A stretch of 64,000 bases of DNA. Source: Daedaleopsis sinensis (taxonomy: Eukaryota > Basidiomycota > Agaricomycetes > Polyporales > Polyporaceae). Shown here piece after piece: positions 50,234 to 64,000 of the stretch. Location: NCBI GenBank assembly GCA_033807695.1, contig CM066301.1:1798001-1862000 (forward strand), written 5' to 3'. A program made the position numbers and the translations under genes. The notes below the pieces were generated by a model that was given only the letters and a program-made list of their open reading frames with translations, made no database searches and had not been told where the DNA came from. How positions within the stretch are numbered: the first letter of the stretch is position 1; every line of letters starts with the position of its first letter.

Positions 50234-51025
50234 TCAATCTGTTTTCGAGAAAGACTTGAGGGACAGCCTGCGTGCCGTCTGTATCGAAGCGACGAGCAGG
50301 TAGAAGAACATGACAATCATGACCACAGCCGTGCCAACGTCCACCCACGCCAAGTCGGCGAGCTTCCCTACCGGCACGACAACCCGCAGTTGACTCTCTG
50401 GGTGTGCGTCGGGTATTAGAGTCATGGACGAGGATGGCCAGCCGGGTAGAGACGTATAGGATTGAAGTGCGGGTGGGGTGGGAGCGATGCCTGCGACGCA
50501 GTGAGCAGTCTAGCGGGTCGCGTGTCATCACGACTTACTTCTCGAAGAGCATGCGAAGAAACCAATTGGCCGTTTCAGCTCGATACTATAGTAGGCGGAG
50601 TCCGCGCCAGCGACTGGTCTCCCATAGCGAGCGTGAAACGGCACGTCGATGGTGATGTTGACATTCGCGTCCCGTCCAGACGCATGCTGGAACGTGTCTG
50701 CTTTCAAAAGCAGGACGGAGCCACTTGGGTCAACGGCAGAGACAGGCCGCTCAAGGTCAGACGTGCCCCAGAATGAAGATGTGTAGCCAGGACGCTGCGC
50801 GAGTTCGTACTGGTCGGCATACACATGCTGATCTAGGTCGTAGAGCACATTCAGGGCGCAGCCGTCGAGGTCCTGCGAGGATGGGACAGAGACGGTGGTG
50901 GACAGCGTAAAGTGGAAGCCCTGGGTCGAGATGGCGGAGGAGAGGGCGGCGGCGGACATGGTGGAGAGAGGCAAGACGCGCCCCTCCGCTTCGGAGGCCT
51001 CGGGCACGTCCTTTCCGGAACTCAT
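50234..51025 (-). CDS. GPI-mannosyltransferase I subunit PIG-X/PBN1
   Basis: PIG-X (yeast PBN1) stabilises the ER mannosyltransferase PIG-M that adds the first mannose to GPI. The luminal domain includes GFHFTLSTTVSVPSS, LYDLDQHVYADQYELAQRPG, DVPFHARYGRPVAG and IELKRPIGFFAC, the family signature of an H-x-R-Y-x-x-P motif and a Cys-terminated PxxFFAC strand. One intron (GTAAGT donor after CSSR, acceptor GTCGCAG) joins in frame to a segment with PTPPALQSYTSLPGW, VVVPVGKLADLAWVDVGT and a single C-terminal helix (AVVMIVMFFYLLVASI) with a short cytosolic tail. Stop 50234-50236. The start is taken at 51025 (MSSGKDVPEASEAEG); MSAAALSSAIST downstream is an alternative. Confidence 0.85.
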
Positions 51026-51131
51026 GGCATTCACGCTCAGTCTCGATCGTCCGAATCTCCGTTTCCTTTTCCCTCTCATCTCCCCACCTCCCATCGCCCG
51101 CACCGGGTAACATAGCTGGATTTTGAGCAAC

Positions 51132-54520
<3,389 letters not shown>

Positions 54521-55755
54521 ACTTTGCGCGCCCGCTGCCGCTGCCGTCGTCGGGGATGGGGACGGGGGCCCCGTACATGGCGGCGAAGGCGGGCGGGGCG
54601 AGCGCGGGCAGGCGCGCGCCCTGCGGGTCGGCGCGGTAGTGCGCGGAGTCCATGAGGCGCAGCGCGCGGAGGCGGGCGAGGTCGAGGAGCATGATGCAGC
54701 TGCAGATGCGGTTCGCGTGGTGCCACGCGGGCTCGTACTGGTCCGGGTGCGAGGGCATGGAGATCGCGACGCCCGGGGCGAGCGCGGCGAAGCGCGCCCA
54801 GAGCTGCGCGGGGTCCGAGATGAAGAACGCGTCGGTGTCGATGAAGATGGCGCGCTCGACGGATGGGGGCAGGATCTCGTGGATGAAGAGCTTCATGAGG
54901 CCGGCTGTGGATAGCATAGATGCAGTCAGTAATGGCGGGTTGTGCGGGGCCCAAGGGGACGAATTCGACTCACGGACGCCGGCGGAGTGGTCTGTGTGGA
55001 GAGCACCTTCGCGTTCTATGCGAGCGACCATGTGTTCGTAAGGGATGCGATAGAAGCGGACGAGGATGTCGTGTTGCGGATGCTTGAGCAGGGCAATGCG
55101 TTTTTCAATGTAGTCTTGTGCGGCCTGATCACAAATGATATGGAAAGCGAGCGAGCTCGAGCTATAAAGAATTAAAGACTAGGGTACAGTCAATACGAGT
55201 TGAATGTGAGAGTAGGCGTGTTATGCACCTTGATAAGGATAGCACCCTCAGCGGCTGAGTCTTCAGAAAACATTATGAGCGCGAATGTAATGGGGTCTGG
55301 AGGCGACGGTTCATGAGAGGCCTGGCTCTCTTCAGGATCAGGAGAGGTCGATGCGGCCGAAGCTTTCAAGTTGGGTATCTGGGTGTGATGGGGTATGTGG
55401 TCGACATGAGTGCTGTGGAATTGCGGGCGTTCAAGCGGGGCATTCTCGGGCTCAGCAGAGTTGTTGAGTGGTTGGTAGTCATTTTGAAGAGAAGGCCGAG
55501 AAGCATGATAAAATGAGAGGAGGGTTATGGCGACAAGGACGGTCGCAAAGATTAGGACAATGGGACGGAGACGGATAGACGGACTCGGACGACGATTGAG
55601 GTCGTCCTTTTGGCGTTTTTGCCAGCTGGGCGAGGGCGGAGGGATTGGGAGGAGAGGCTGGTGTATGCGCGATGGTCAGAAAGGAGAGACGATGCGATTC
55701 ACCACGCCCGACTCCCGACGCAACTGTCTTGTCGCGGTGGGCAGCGGACGCGCAT

Positions 55756-58700
55756 GGCAGTCAGCTGGTGGCCGCAGTGAGGAGGAGGGACGGACATGGC
55801 GGAGCGGTGGGCAGCCCGGCGGGTCGGGACGTCGCAGGCGAGATCGGCGGGCGATGGGCGAATCGGAAGGGCTCGATGTACCAGATCGATCACTTGCCTC
55901 TGTACTCGGGGAATGGCCTGTATTCTCTGTGAGCTGCTTTCTGCTCTCTGCTCTCTGCTATTAATCGGGGTCTCTTGCCTCTGCTCTCTCTCGGATCGCT
56001 GCTCTCATCGGCGGTGCGGCGGTGGCGTGGCCTGCAGCGTCGGCCCGCAGAGAGCGACGCAGAGTGCATATAGCCACCTCTACTTGGACGACCAGGAGGA
56101 GGAACAAGCGGCGGGCGTTTCTCCTCCCAGAACGGGAAACGGCGCCTGTTACGACGCGGTCACGCGACGCACGTCACGGTCGCGTCTCTTGCCTCCCGCC
56201 ACCACCTCCGTCTGCTCTACGCACATCCCGATGCCCTCTCTCGCCCGAATCAACGCTGATTTCGACTACTATCGACTACAGCACCCATCTTGTACTACTC
56301 GCGCCGCTGGGAAAGCAGTCGCGCGCTAGCTGGCAGCCGCCCCTCTGCTACTCGCCGCTGAACCGCCGTACGCCCCCCAATCGTTCCCTCCGATGCGCAT
56401 CTGCTTAGAAGCATCCGCGAATATACTCGTTTGAACGCATTCGCGCAAGTACAGCTCGCAGGAGATCACGGGCACAGTGCGTACCGTCCGGGTCGACACC
56501 CTAGGTCAGCACTCGAATCACACGCTCGTACCGACGGCAACACGTACTTGCTCACCCCGCCTCCAGAGTCCTCCACCGCCGATGACCTGCTTTCGCTCTC
56601 GACCCGTGCCACGCATAGCACTCGGATGACACGACCGAACCGACTGCGAGACCCCCACGTCCTCTCCTGGTGCTGTGGCAAAGATGGGTTCGTTCTGAAC
56701 CTCCCATTCGCGCCGTATGACGGCTCCAACGTCCAAGACAACCTGCGAGGCTTCCAAAAGCTCAGTCCCACACTGCGCGATCAGAACAGATACGTACCGC
56801 TCTGGTACACCGCTCCCGCTCCCCGCGTCCTCTCACTCCGGGTGTCGACGGCTCCCGAGTCTTCTGCCTCCCCGGAGACGTCCTCGGGCGCGACTGAAAG
56901 GTGAGTCCCTCGTCCGACTGCTACGCTGTCCGCGAGCCCCGGTACACCCTCTGACACTGCCCAAAGTCAGTCCTGAACTGACACCGCGAGGAGAACAGAT
57001 ACGTACCGTCTAGCACACCGTTCCCGCTCGCCCACGTCCTCTGGCTCCGCGCTCCTACGCCCGGCCGCTCGTCCGCGTCTTCTGCCTCAGAGCGACGCCT
57101 TCGTGCGCACTGGAACAAGTGAGTATCGCATCATCTGACTTCACCGCTCTCGATGAGTACCGGAAGCCTGTAGACAACGTAAAACGTCAGTTCCGGCCGG
57201 CACGACAGGGAGCAAGAGACGTACTTTGCTGGTGCACACTCCATGTACCGTCACCGTCCGTCTCGCGCTCTCCCGGCATGCACCAAACGCTCTCGCGCCC
57301 GGCTGCTCCCCCGTGTTCCGCCGCCCGGGAGACGCTTCCTCGGGCCACTGAGACGGTCGGTACCGTCGAGGAGCTCCCGGGAACGCTGCATAACGTCGGT
57401 GCTAGGCCGGCCGGCAGCGTGAGGATGGGAGAAGGAGACGTACCGGACGCTCCTCTGCGCAGCGACTTCGACCGCGCGCTGTTGAATATGCGCAAGGTGA
57501 GTCCCAACTCGATCGACCGCACAGAGAACACACGTACCTGCACCGCCCGCTGCCACCCTGTCTTCGTCGCCCACCTCCTCCGCATTCGTACGGACGCTGC
57601 CATACACATCCACGACGGTAGGCACACGGACGCGTGGTCTTCCGGTGTCGATGACACGCCCGGGACGCGTTTGGTGAGTTCAGATCGGGACTTGGGTCCC
57701 TACCGCCGTGAGGGCGCCGTCGCCGTCGAGCCGCCGATGGTACGCCTGGTGAGTGTGTCCCGCTGTCCCGCGACGTCAATACAGGACATGGAGAGGTGAG
57801 TGGTGTGTTATGAGGCTCACCGAGCACGTCGAGCCGGTAGGTGTAACGATGTCCTTGCAGGACCTGCGTCGCATGGACGGCGACTGTCGTTCGCGCTCGA
57901 GGAGATAGGGAGGTGGAGAGCAGGTGTCGCGGCGTGCAGACTCCGGTAGGTGCAACGATGTCCTCGCAGGACTGCTGCATCGCACGGTCATGGGGGTTTG
58001 AGGGAGGCGGAGAGCAGGTGTCGTGGCGTGCAGACACGTCGCGGTCACGGTGCGTACGTAGTCCCGAAACCTCTTGGTTACAGCACATCGGGATTGGCCG
58101 CCTGAACATTGTAGCGCTGCTAGCGCACCGGCGACGCGAGTGAAGACCCTCGCTTTGCCGGAACCTTTACTAGCCACGCCCGCGCTCAGAGTCCCTCCGA
58201 GGACATCGCCAGCAGTCCGGGACTGAGAGAAGGAACATCTGTCTGAGACGCAGGAGCAGCTGCCCCTCGGACAGATGTTTCTACTCTCAGTCTGCATTCT
58301 GCATGAACGTGACAACACGCTGAGCCTGAGCTTGACAGAACGGCCGAGCGGCGGGCATCGCGTTGCAATATCGGCAGAGCGTCAAGCGTCGGATGAGCGT
58401 GAGGACCCTCTGAGTGGTGGTTTCACTTGAGGCTAACCATATCAGTGCTGATCCTTGACCGTTGCCCGTGGGCATGGAAACTTATTGCATGTTGGTTGTC
58501 GCTCAGTCTGCTCTCCGCACACAGTGCGGCAGCACTCGGTCTGAATGTTCACTGGACCCTCTCGATATACCTCAGAAGTAGTATATGGATAGAATCGGCC
58601 CCGAAGCTTCCAATGAGCTGGCTCGGTACATACTGAAAAGATTGATATATTTATGCTCCGCATTGCCAAGTGTACCATGTCAGCCAGGTACGAACATGCT

Positions 58701-59620
58701 AAGCGGTGAGTCAGACAGTGGGCGGGTGAAATTCAAGTTCGCATTATAGTTTCTGTATTGTCAACTTGTATGTACATTAGAATTCGAGTCATCAGTGCAG
58801 GAGAGCAGCACGACCGCACAAGTTCGAAGGTAGTGCAAAGAATGGATAGGGAACCGGGACACCAGAGTCCGACTCAGCAAACTAACAGCAAACAACAGTG
58901 AAAGTCCGACTTGCGACTGACCACTAGGGTACCGTGCCGGGGTCCGCCCTCTTTGATTGCGGGACAGTCGTCAGCACGGATGCGCATTGCGACCATGCTC
59001 CACTGGAGGCTACCAGGGAAGGGGGACGAGATTGCCGAGGATGAGGAGGATCGAGATTCGAGAATGACGAGACTTCGTCCACTGGCGCTCAATTCACCCG
59101 GCTAAGGCTGCGAGCAAACTCGCACATTTTGCAGGTTGCTCTGGAACTCCGGAGTGAGTCTCTGCAGCTGCAGCAGTGGTGTATGGTACTCGCATACGAG
59201 TGTGAAGTGCACTCTCCAGAAGAATGTTATAAAAGTCATGCAGTAGCGGAAATTGTAGTAGTACTACCAGGTACAGCTTGCTCCTGCACCGTGACATCCG
59301 AGCCTGTCCCGTATTGTGCTGCTGAGTCCAGTCCTGCGCTGAAATCACATCAGCAGGTACACAAGCGAGGACACCACATGGGACTCACACACTAGTTCTC
59401 TGCCGTACCCGGCTGCAAGCTCCAGGGATGTGATTCCGTCGCAGAGGAACCCTTTCCTCCCACCCCGGCACCCCGAAAGTTCCGCTGTAATTGCATCTTT
59501 TCTGCGATCAATTTCTTGAGGCGCTCGCTAAGAGAAGCGACACCAAGCGAGTGCTGGGCACGACGCTAGCTCTGGCGGCCGTGGGCTAGAAAGCAGAATG
59601 GGGTTCCATTTGCAGCTCCA
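55756..59620. other. Spacer at second locus, left part; exon-like but unassigned
   Basis: No confident gene. From 56.4 to 57.8 kb the plus strand is rich in GTGAGT and TACGTACC sites between GC-rich open stretches (for example AACAGATACGTACCG with CACCG(C/T)TCCCGCTC downstream, at about 56786 and 56996), resembling the iterated exon modules of spacer 2. A direct repeat of about 108 bp, with GATGTCCT(T/C)GCAGGAC and GGAGAGCAGGTGTCG, occurs at about 57838 and 57945. A hairpin with arms ACATCTGTC/GACAGATGT is at about 58229-58276. From 58.4 to 59.5 kb only short frames occur. No mobile-element protein recognised. Confidence 0.5.
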
Positions 59621-59625
59621 GTCCG

Positions 59626-59800
59626 TCCGTGTCACTCGCTGGTTGGTGGACGGCAGTCCGTGGCCTCGGCCTGGTCGTCCCGAGATGTCGTCGCTTGGAG
59701 ACGTCAGATGAGTAGGCGGAGAGGCGATCTGTGCACGGGCCATCTGTGAGGAGTATAAGTACGTGCATTCCGACTGACAGCTGCTGCACTCACCTTCCGC
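59626..59800 (+). promoter_or_regulatory. TATA promoter segment, spacer family, second locus
   Basis: Contains TCCGTGTCACTCGCTGGTTG (59626), GCACGGGCCAT, TATAAGTACG (TATA at 59754) and GCACTCACCTTCC followed by a pyrimidine tract. Order and sequence match the segment at 16725-16890 in spacer 1, although the two loci are 43 kb apart. It lies about 330 bp before the start codon of the eight-exon gene at 60087, with possible untranslated or coding exons between. Confidence 0.6.
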
Positions 59801-60086
59801 TCATCTCCCCTCCAACTTCCCTTTCCACATCCATCTGCTACTCCACTCTCCCCCAGGCCGTCGCAGCTCCCGGCCTGCCTTACTACCTCTCTGTGCACGT
59901 ACGCTTCCGCCCTGGATAGTACTACGGACAAGGGCAGTCCGTCCGCGCTTCCAGTTGCAGCCACCGGCGCAGTGTCCGTCCCGGGCCGGGAACCGTACCG
60001 TCGTCGCCTAGTTTGTCTGACGGGTCTCTCAGGCTCGTAGCCTCTCTTGCACGCAACCACCATCTGTATATGTTCGAGGCGACTTG

Positions 60087-61151
60087 ATGCAATTCCGGTA
60101 AGCACGTGTTGCCCGGCACTTTTCTACCACACTGGCTCACTCTCGAAACACAGGCAATGGACTAAGTACTCAGCGAGTGACGTTTTTGGCATGCTGTCGA
60201 CTATTCAACAGGATCAGCACGCAATGAGTTCTGATAGCAGACTCTCAGGTATGCTCACCTGACTCCACTCTGTTGGCATCCACTCACCCCGTGTGTTTGA
60301 TTGCAGCACGAACATCGCTCACTCTCGCGGGAGCGTACGTCATTAATATCCCCGAGTGCTGCTATCTGAATCAAAGGTTGGCCTTCGCGACGCAGGCTCA
60401 GTGTACATGGCTACTCTGCGAAGGTGAGCTAACTGCAGGTCGTCGAATCGCTTTTTTGTTCTGCCCTGCTGACACATTGTCCCTTAGATCATGTCTCTTC
60501 GCGAGCACGCCAGAACAACCGTCCGGACGTCGAGGTATGTTGATCTCCTTGACCGTGGTCCGTGACCAAATCTCTGACACTTGCACCGTAGATCAGCACT
60601 GGATTGCTTTCGGGCTACCAACCGGGAATCACTCACCTGGTGTCCAGCGGGTACGTCACTCATTCCATGTGCTGCTGCACGCCCGATTTGACCGCTTAGC
60701 TCACTCGTCAGCAGGCCAGCTCGTCGCTCATTCACATCCCGGCCCTGTTATTTGAGACGGTAAGTCAGTGCCGAGCTAATATAGCATATGACTCACATGG
60801 CAATGGCAGAACTATGTCCATTACTACCTCTCGGAGTCCTCCGTTCGGAATGCGCATGCATGCCATCGACTCCCCACCCGACGCAGATCCCGGGCTGCGC
60901 TGTCAACGGTGAGTACCGTGCGTGTCCTTCTCCCATCACCGGTGGCTACGAGTGGTAGGACCTGGCTCCGCGTGTCGGCTTCCAGACCGCGAGAGCATTT
61001 GAGTCGAGTCGTTGATGCTCTCGCGGCCTGGAGTAGTGGTGTCGCAGCTCCCGCAGGCTCGAAGTCGAGCCAAACATGTCTTGTTTCGAACGAGGCTGGA
61101 CACCTATATCCGGCCGCGCTGTGGTGGTATAGACTGCAGAGGGTGCCGTAG
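60087..61151 (+). CDS. Orphan eight-exon gene in spacer
   Basis: Unrecognised protein of 212 residues. Exons 60087-60097, 60154-60248, 60307-60423, 60488-60534, 60592-60650, 60715-60759, 60810-60908 and 60986-61151 sum to 639 nt and read through seven introns (51-77 bp; donors GTAAGC, GTATGC, GTGAGC, GTATGT, GTACGT, GTAAGT, GTGAGT; acceptors ACAG, GCAG, TTAG, GTAG, GCAG, GCAG, CCAG) without a stop to TAG 61149-61151. It begins MQFRQWTKYSASDVFGMLS and includes LTLAGAYVINIPECCYLNQR, FGMRMHAIDSPPDADPG and LSRVVDALAAWSSGVAAPAG. The frame is also open upstream through two more possible exons (about 59800-60086) that lack an ATG. No signal peptide, membrane helix or domain recognised. Confidence 0.5.
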
Positions 61152-61720
61152 TACTTGGTGCACCCAAGTGTCCGGCACCCATGAATCTGCGGTCTTGACC
61201 GCATTTTAAATGTCGTCCGGAAGTCGCGACCAGGTTGTACATGCAAGCGACGTGTCAGTACACTCAGATGAACCCAATCGCACCGCGGTACTTGCGTCTT
61301 TCAGGGAGTTTCAAAGGTGCGATTTGGTGCACCAGAGTGCCTGACGCCCATGAAATCGGTTTCGACCGAATTTGAGATCTCGTCCCGACGTCGCGAGCAG
61401 CCTGTACATATGACACAGATGTCAGTACGTTCAAATGAGCTACGTCGCACCGCGGTACGTGCAATTCTCCGCATGTCATGCGTGATTTGGTGATCCAGAC
61501 TGCCCGAAAGCAATGAAATCACGGTTTCGACCGGATTTCAGAACTTGTTCGAGCGGCGTGAGTAGCCTGTACACGCAACGTCGGTGTCAGTGCACTCGAA
61601 CGGACTAGGTCTCGCCGCCATACCTGCATCTGTTCGGAAGTTATGTGTGATCTTCGGTTGCGCACATCTCGACTACCGCCGAGTTGTGCTCAATCTAAGA
61701 AGTTATCCATAGCGTTCAGA
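61145..61720 (+). repeat. Degenerate tandem repeat, about 165 bp x 3-4
   Basis: Units marked by TTGGTGCACCCAAGTG (61154), TTGGTGCACCAGAGTG (61325), TTGGTGATCCAGACTG (61487) and a weaker TTCGGTTGCGCACATC (61654). They also share CCATGAA(A)TC, GACCG(A/C)ATTT, a CCTGTACA or TTGTACA run and TCAGT(A/G)C(A/G) in the same order. Spacings are 171, 162 and 167 bp. Divergence between units is high, so the array is old. Function unknown. Confidence 0.75.
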
Positions 61721-62115
61721 ACACAGTATACGACGTCTTCAGAGTCAGTCGACTGCATTTTGAACGTTGCGCCGATGTTCCGACACACGACGAGCATGCA
61801 ATCGAGCATGCTCGCCGTGTGCCTATGAAATCCGTGATTTTGACGAAAGTGGAGACCTTGTCTGAGCGACTTGAGAACATTTTACGTGGATAGATAGGTG
61901 CTCAGGGAGTGTATGACTCGCGGTTTCGGGTTCTGAGAATGCATATGTGAGGAGGAATTGATTATTTACTCGTCAAATAGACAGATTTCGGGACAGATAC
62001 GGGCCTGTACCGTGCTCCCATGTGTCCTGGACACCCCCGGAGCTTGATAGGCGTGGAAGACGACGCTATCATCCGGGATACATGAACGCGCAAGGCGGCC
62101 TGCAAGGTGAGGCTC

Positions 62116-63040
<925 letters not shown>

Positions 63041-63486
63041 TAAACAACCTGGACTCTGTACGGGTCTAGAGATCTGATACCGGGGCCGTAGGAGACCATC
63101 CTCAATCGCAGAGGGGAGACTGATCCGTACCTACAGAGGTAAACGTTAACCATAAAGTATGGATCGAGGGACCGCGCGAGCCAATCTCAACCTAAAAGCT
63201 AAAGCATGGCAATCGTGTATTCGATGGATTGAGATAGTCACAGGCTGCAGCGAGCAGCGAGCAGGTCTAAGCATTATCTACCATAGCAAGTTACAAATAT
63301 ATAGTTACGGCGCATGCGAGGACAACACGCTTGCATGCAGGCACGTAAGGAGTGTATGGCTAGAAATACAACTTCAAGGTCGTGCAAGCTTGCTCTTGCC
63401 CTTACTGCTCGTCAAGAGCAGCACCTGCCTGCAGTGAGTTATACACGCACAGTGCACGGGGATGAATACCCCGTTGCACGTTGCAC

Positions 63487-64000
63487 CTACGCCTGCGCAG
63501 CCCCGCGGCTCTCAGCAAAGAGCTCGTCCGCAAACTTCACGTCGCGCAGCGTCTCCACGGTGACGGTCGCGTTCGACAGCGGCGTGTTCAGCCAGATCCA
63601 CTTGTACCCGAGGTGGAAGCGCACGGCGGGCAGCCAGCGCTGCGCGAGGCCGTTCGCCGGGTCCGCCCAGCCCGGCCACTCGTAGTACCGCTCCACGCCC
63701 TCCAGGCAGTTGCTGCAATGCGCGCAATGAGCGTGAGCACCAAGTCAAAAGAGAGACGACGTACAAATGGAGCATCTTGGGGAGCACCGCGCGCCCCGCC
63801 TCGGGCGTGTGGTCCGTGTGCACCTGCGCGCGCGCCTCGGCCGCCTCGTCGACGGCGTCGTCGCCGAGCCCCGTGCTGTACATGTCCATCAGGCAGCTCG
63901 ACACCTCCCAGTCGAAGCCGAGGTGCGCGAACAGCTCCGGGCGGTGGCTCACGATCGCCCACCAGTAGCCCTGGTCGCCGAGCTTCACGTCCGCGTACTT
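63487..64000 (-). CDS. Second copy of family 8-like glycosyltransferase, C-terminal part, cut by window end
   Basis: Reads KLGDQGYWWAIVSHRPELFA, HLGFDWEVSSCLMDMYSTGL, an intron and VERYYEWPGWADPANG to the stop at 63487-63489, two codons earlier than copy 1 (...GAAQA versus ...GAAQAQV). Differences from copy 1 are few (for example F for Y in HLGFDW) and the frame is intact, so this copy may be functional. The 5' part lies to the right of the window. Whether that copy keeps an original start exon would show which of the two glycosyltransferase genes is ancestral. Confidence 0.85.

Noticed and set aside
58227..58277. Hairpin with ACATCTGTC arms as a regulatory RNA
   Set aside because: Nine-base stem with a loop of about 30 bases in GC-rich DNA is expected by chance; no supporting context.

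Overview
The window is nuclear DNA from a filamentous basidiomycete, most likely an Agaricomycete and perhaps a polypore. The reasons are GC-rich coding sequence, genes broken by many 45-75 bp introns with GTRNGT...YAG borders, very short intergenic gaps, and a housekeeping set that reads as fungal: cofactor-independent phosphoglycerate mutase, MIC19 with a CX10C pair, CEF1, NOC4, OPA3, NUP37, URA6, NIT2, a farnesylated DnaJ, PIG-X and a bifunctional PFK-2/FBPase-2. Exon models were built by hand from splice sites and reading-frame continuity. I recognised no rRNA, tRNA, CRISPR array, reverse transcriptase or transposase.

Layout. 1-12 kb: the 3' end of a DEAH-box helicase, iPGM (-), MIC19 (+), a single-pass membrane protein (-), CEF1 (-), a DUF6697-type protein (+) and OPA3 (-). 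11.7-33.5 kb: a tandem array in which a ~2.5 kb block (OPA3 exon 1, the OPA3/NOC4 bidirectional promoter and almost all of NOC4) occurs three times. Two spacers of ~6 and ~8 kb, absent from either unique flank, separate the copies. Only the left copy adjoins the rest of OPA3 and only the right copy carries the apparent native 3' end of NOC4. 34-53.5 kb: dense ordinary genes (Zn2Cys6 factor, NUP37, a small membrane ORF directly in front of URA6, DAG/sphingosine-type kinase, NIT2, YDJ1-like DnaJ, two small orphan genes, a Rho GTPase, PIG-X, PFK-2/FBPase-2). 54-64 kb: a family 8-like glycosyltransferase, then a ~6 kb spacer, then a second partial copy of the PFK-2/FBPase-2 3' half and of the glycosyltransferase, which runs off the window.

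The most interesting material is in the spacers. They carry spliced, gene-like units with no family I recognise. One eight-exon gene (60087-61151) keeps a single open frame across seven introns. A three-exon minus-strand gene is present twice with an identical predicted protein. A shared TATA promoter segment occurs in spacers at both loci. At each inner junction of the first array the captured OPA3 exon 1 (start codon plus 12 codons) can be spliced in frame to two spacer exons, giving predicted chimeric proteins of 130 and 136 residues, while the first two NOC4 copies have exchanged their C-terminal ~18 residues for spacer-encoded tails. The window therefore looks like a case of gene birth by duplication and exon capture, unless the array is an assembly artefact, which long reads would settle.
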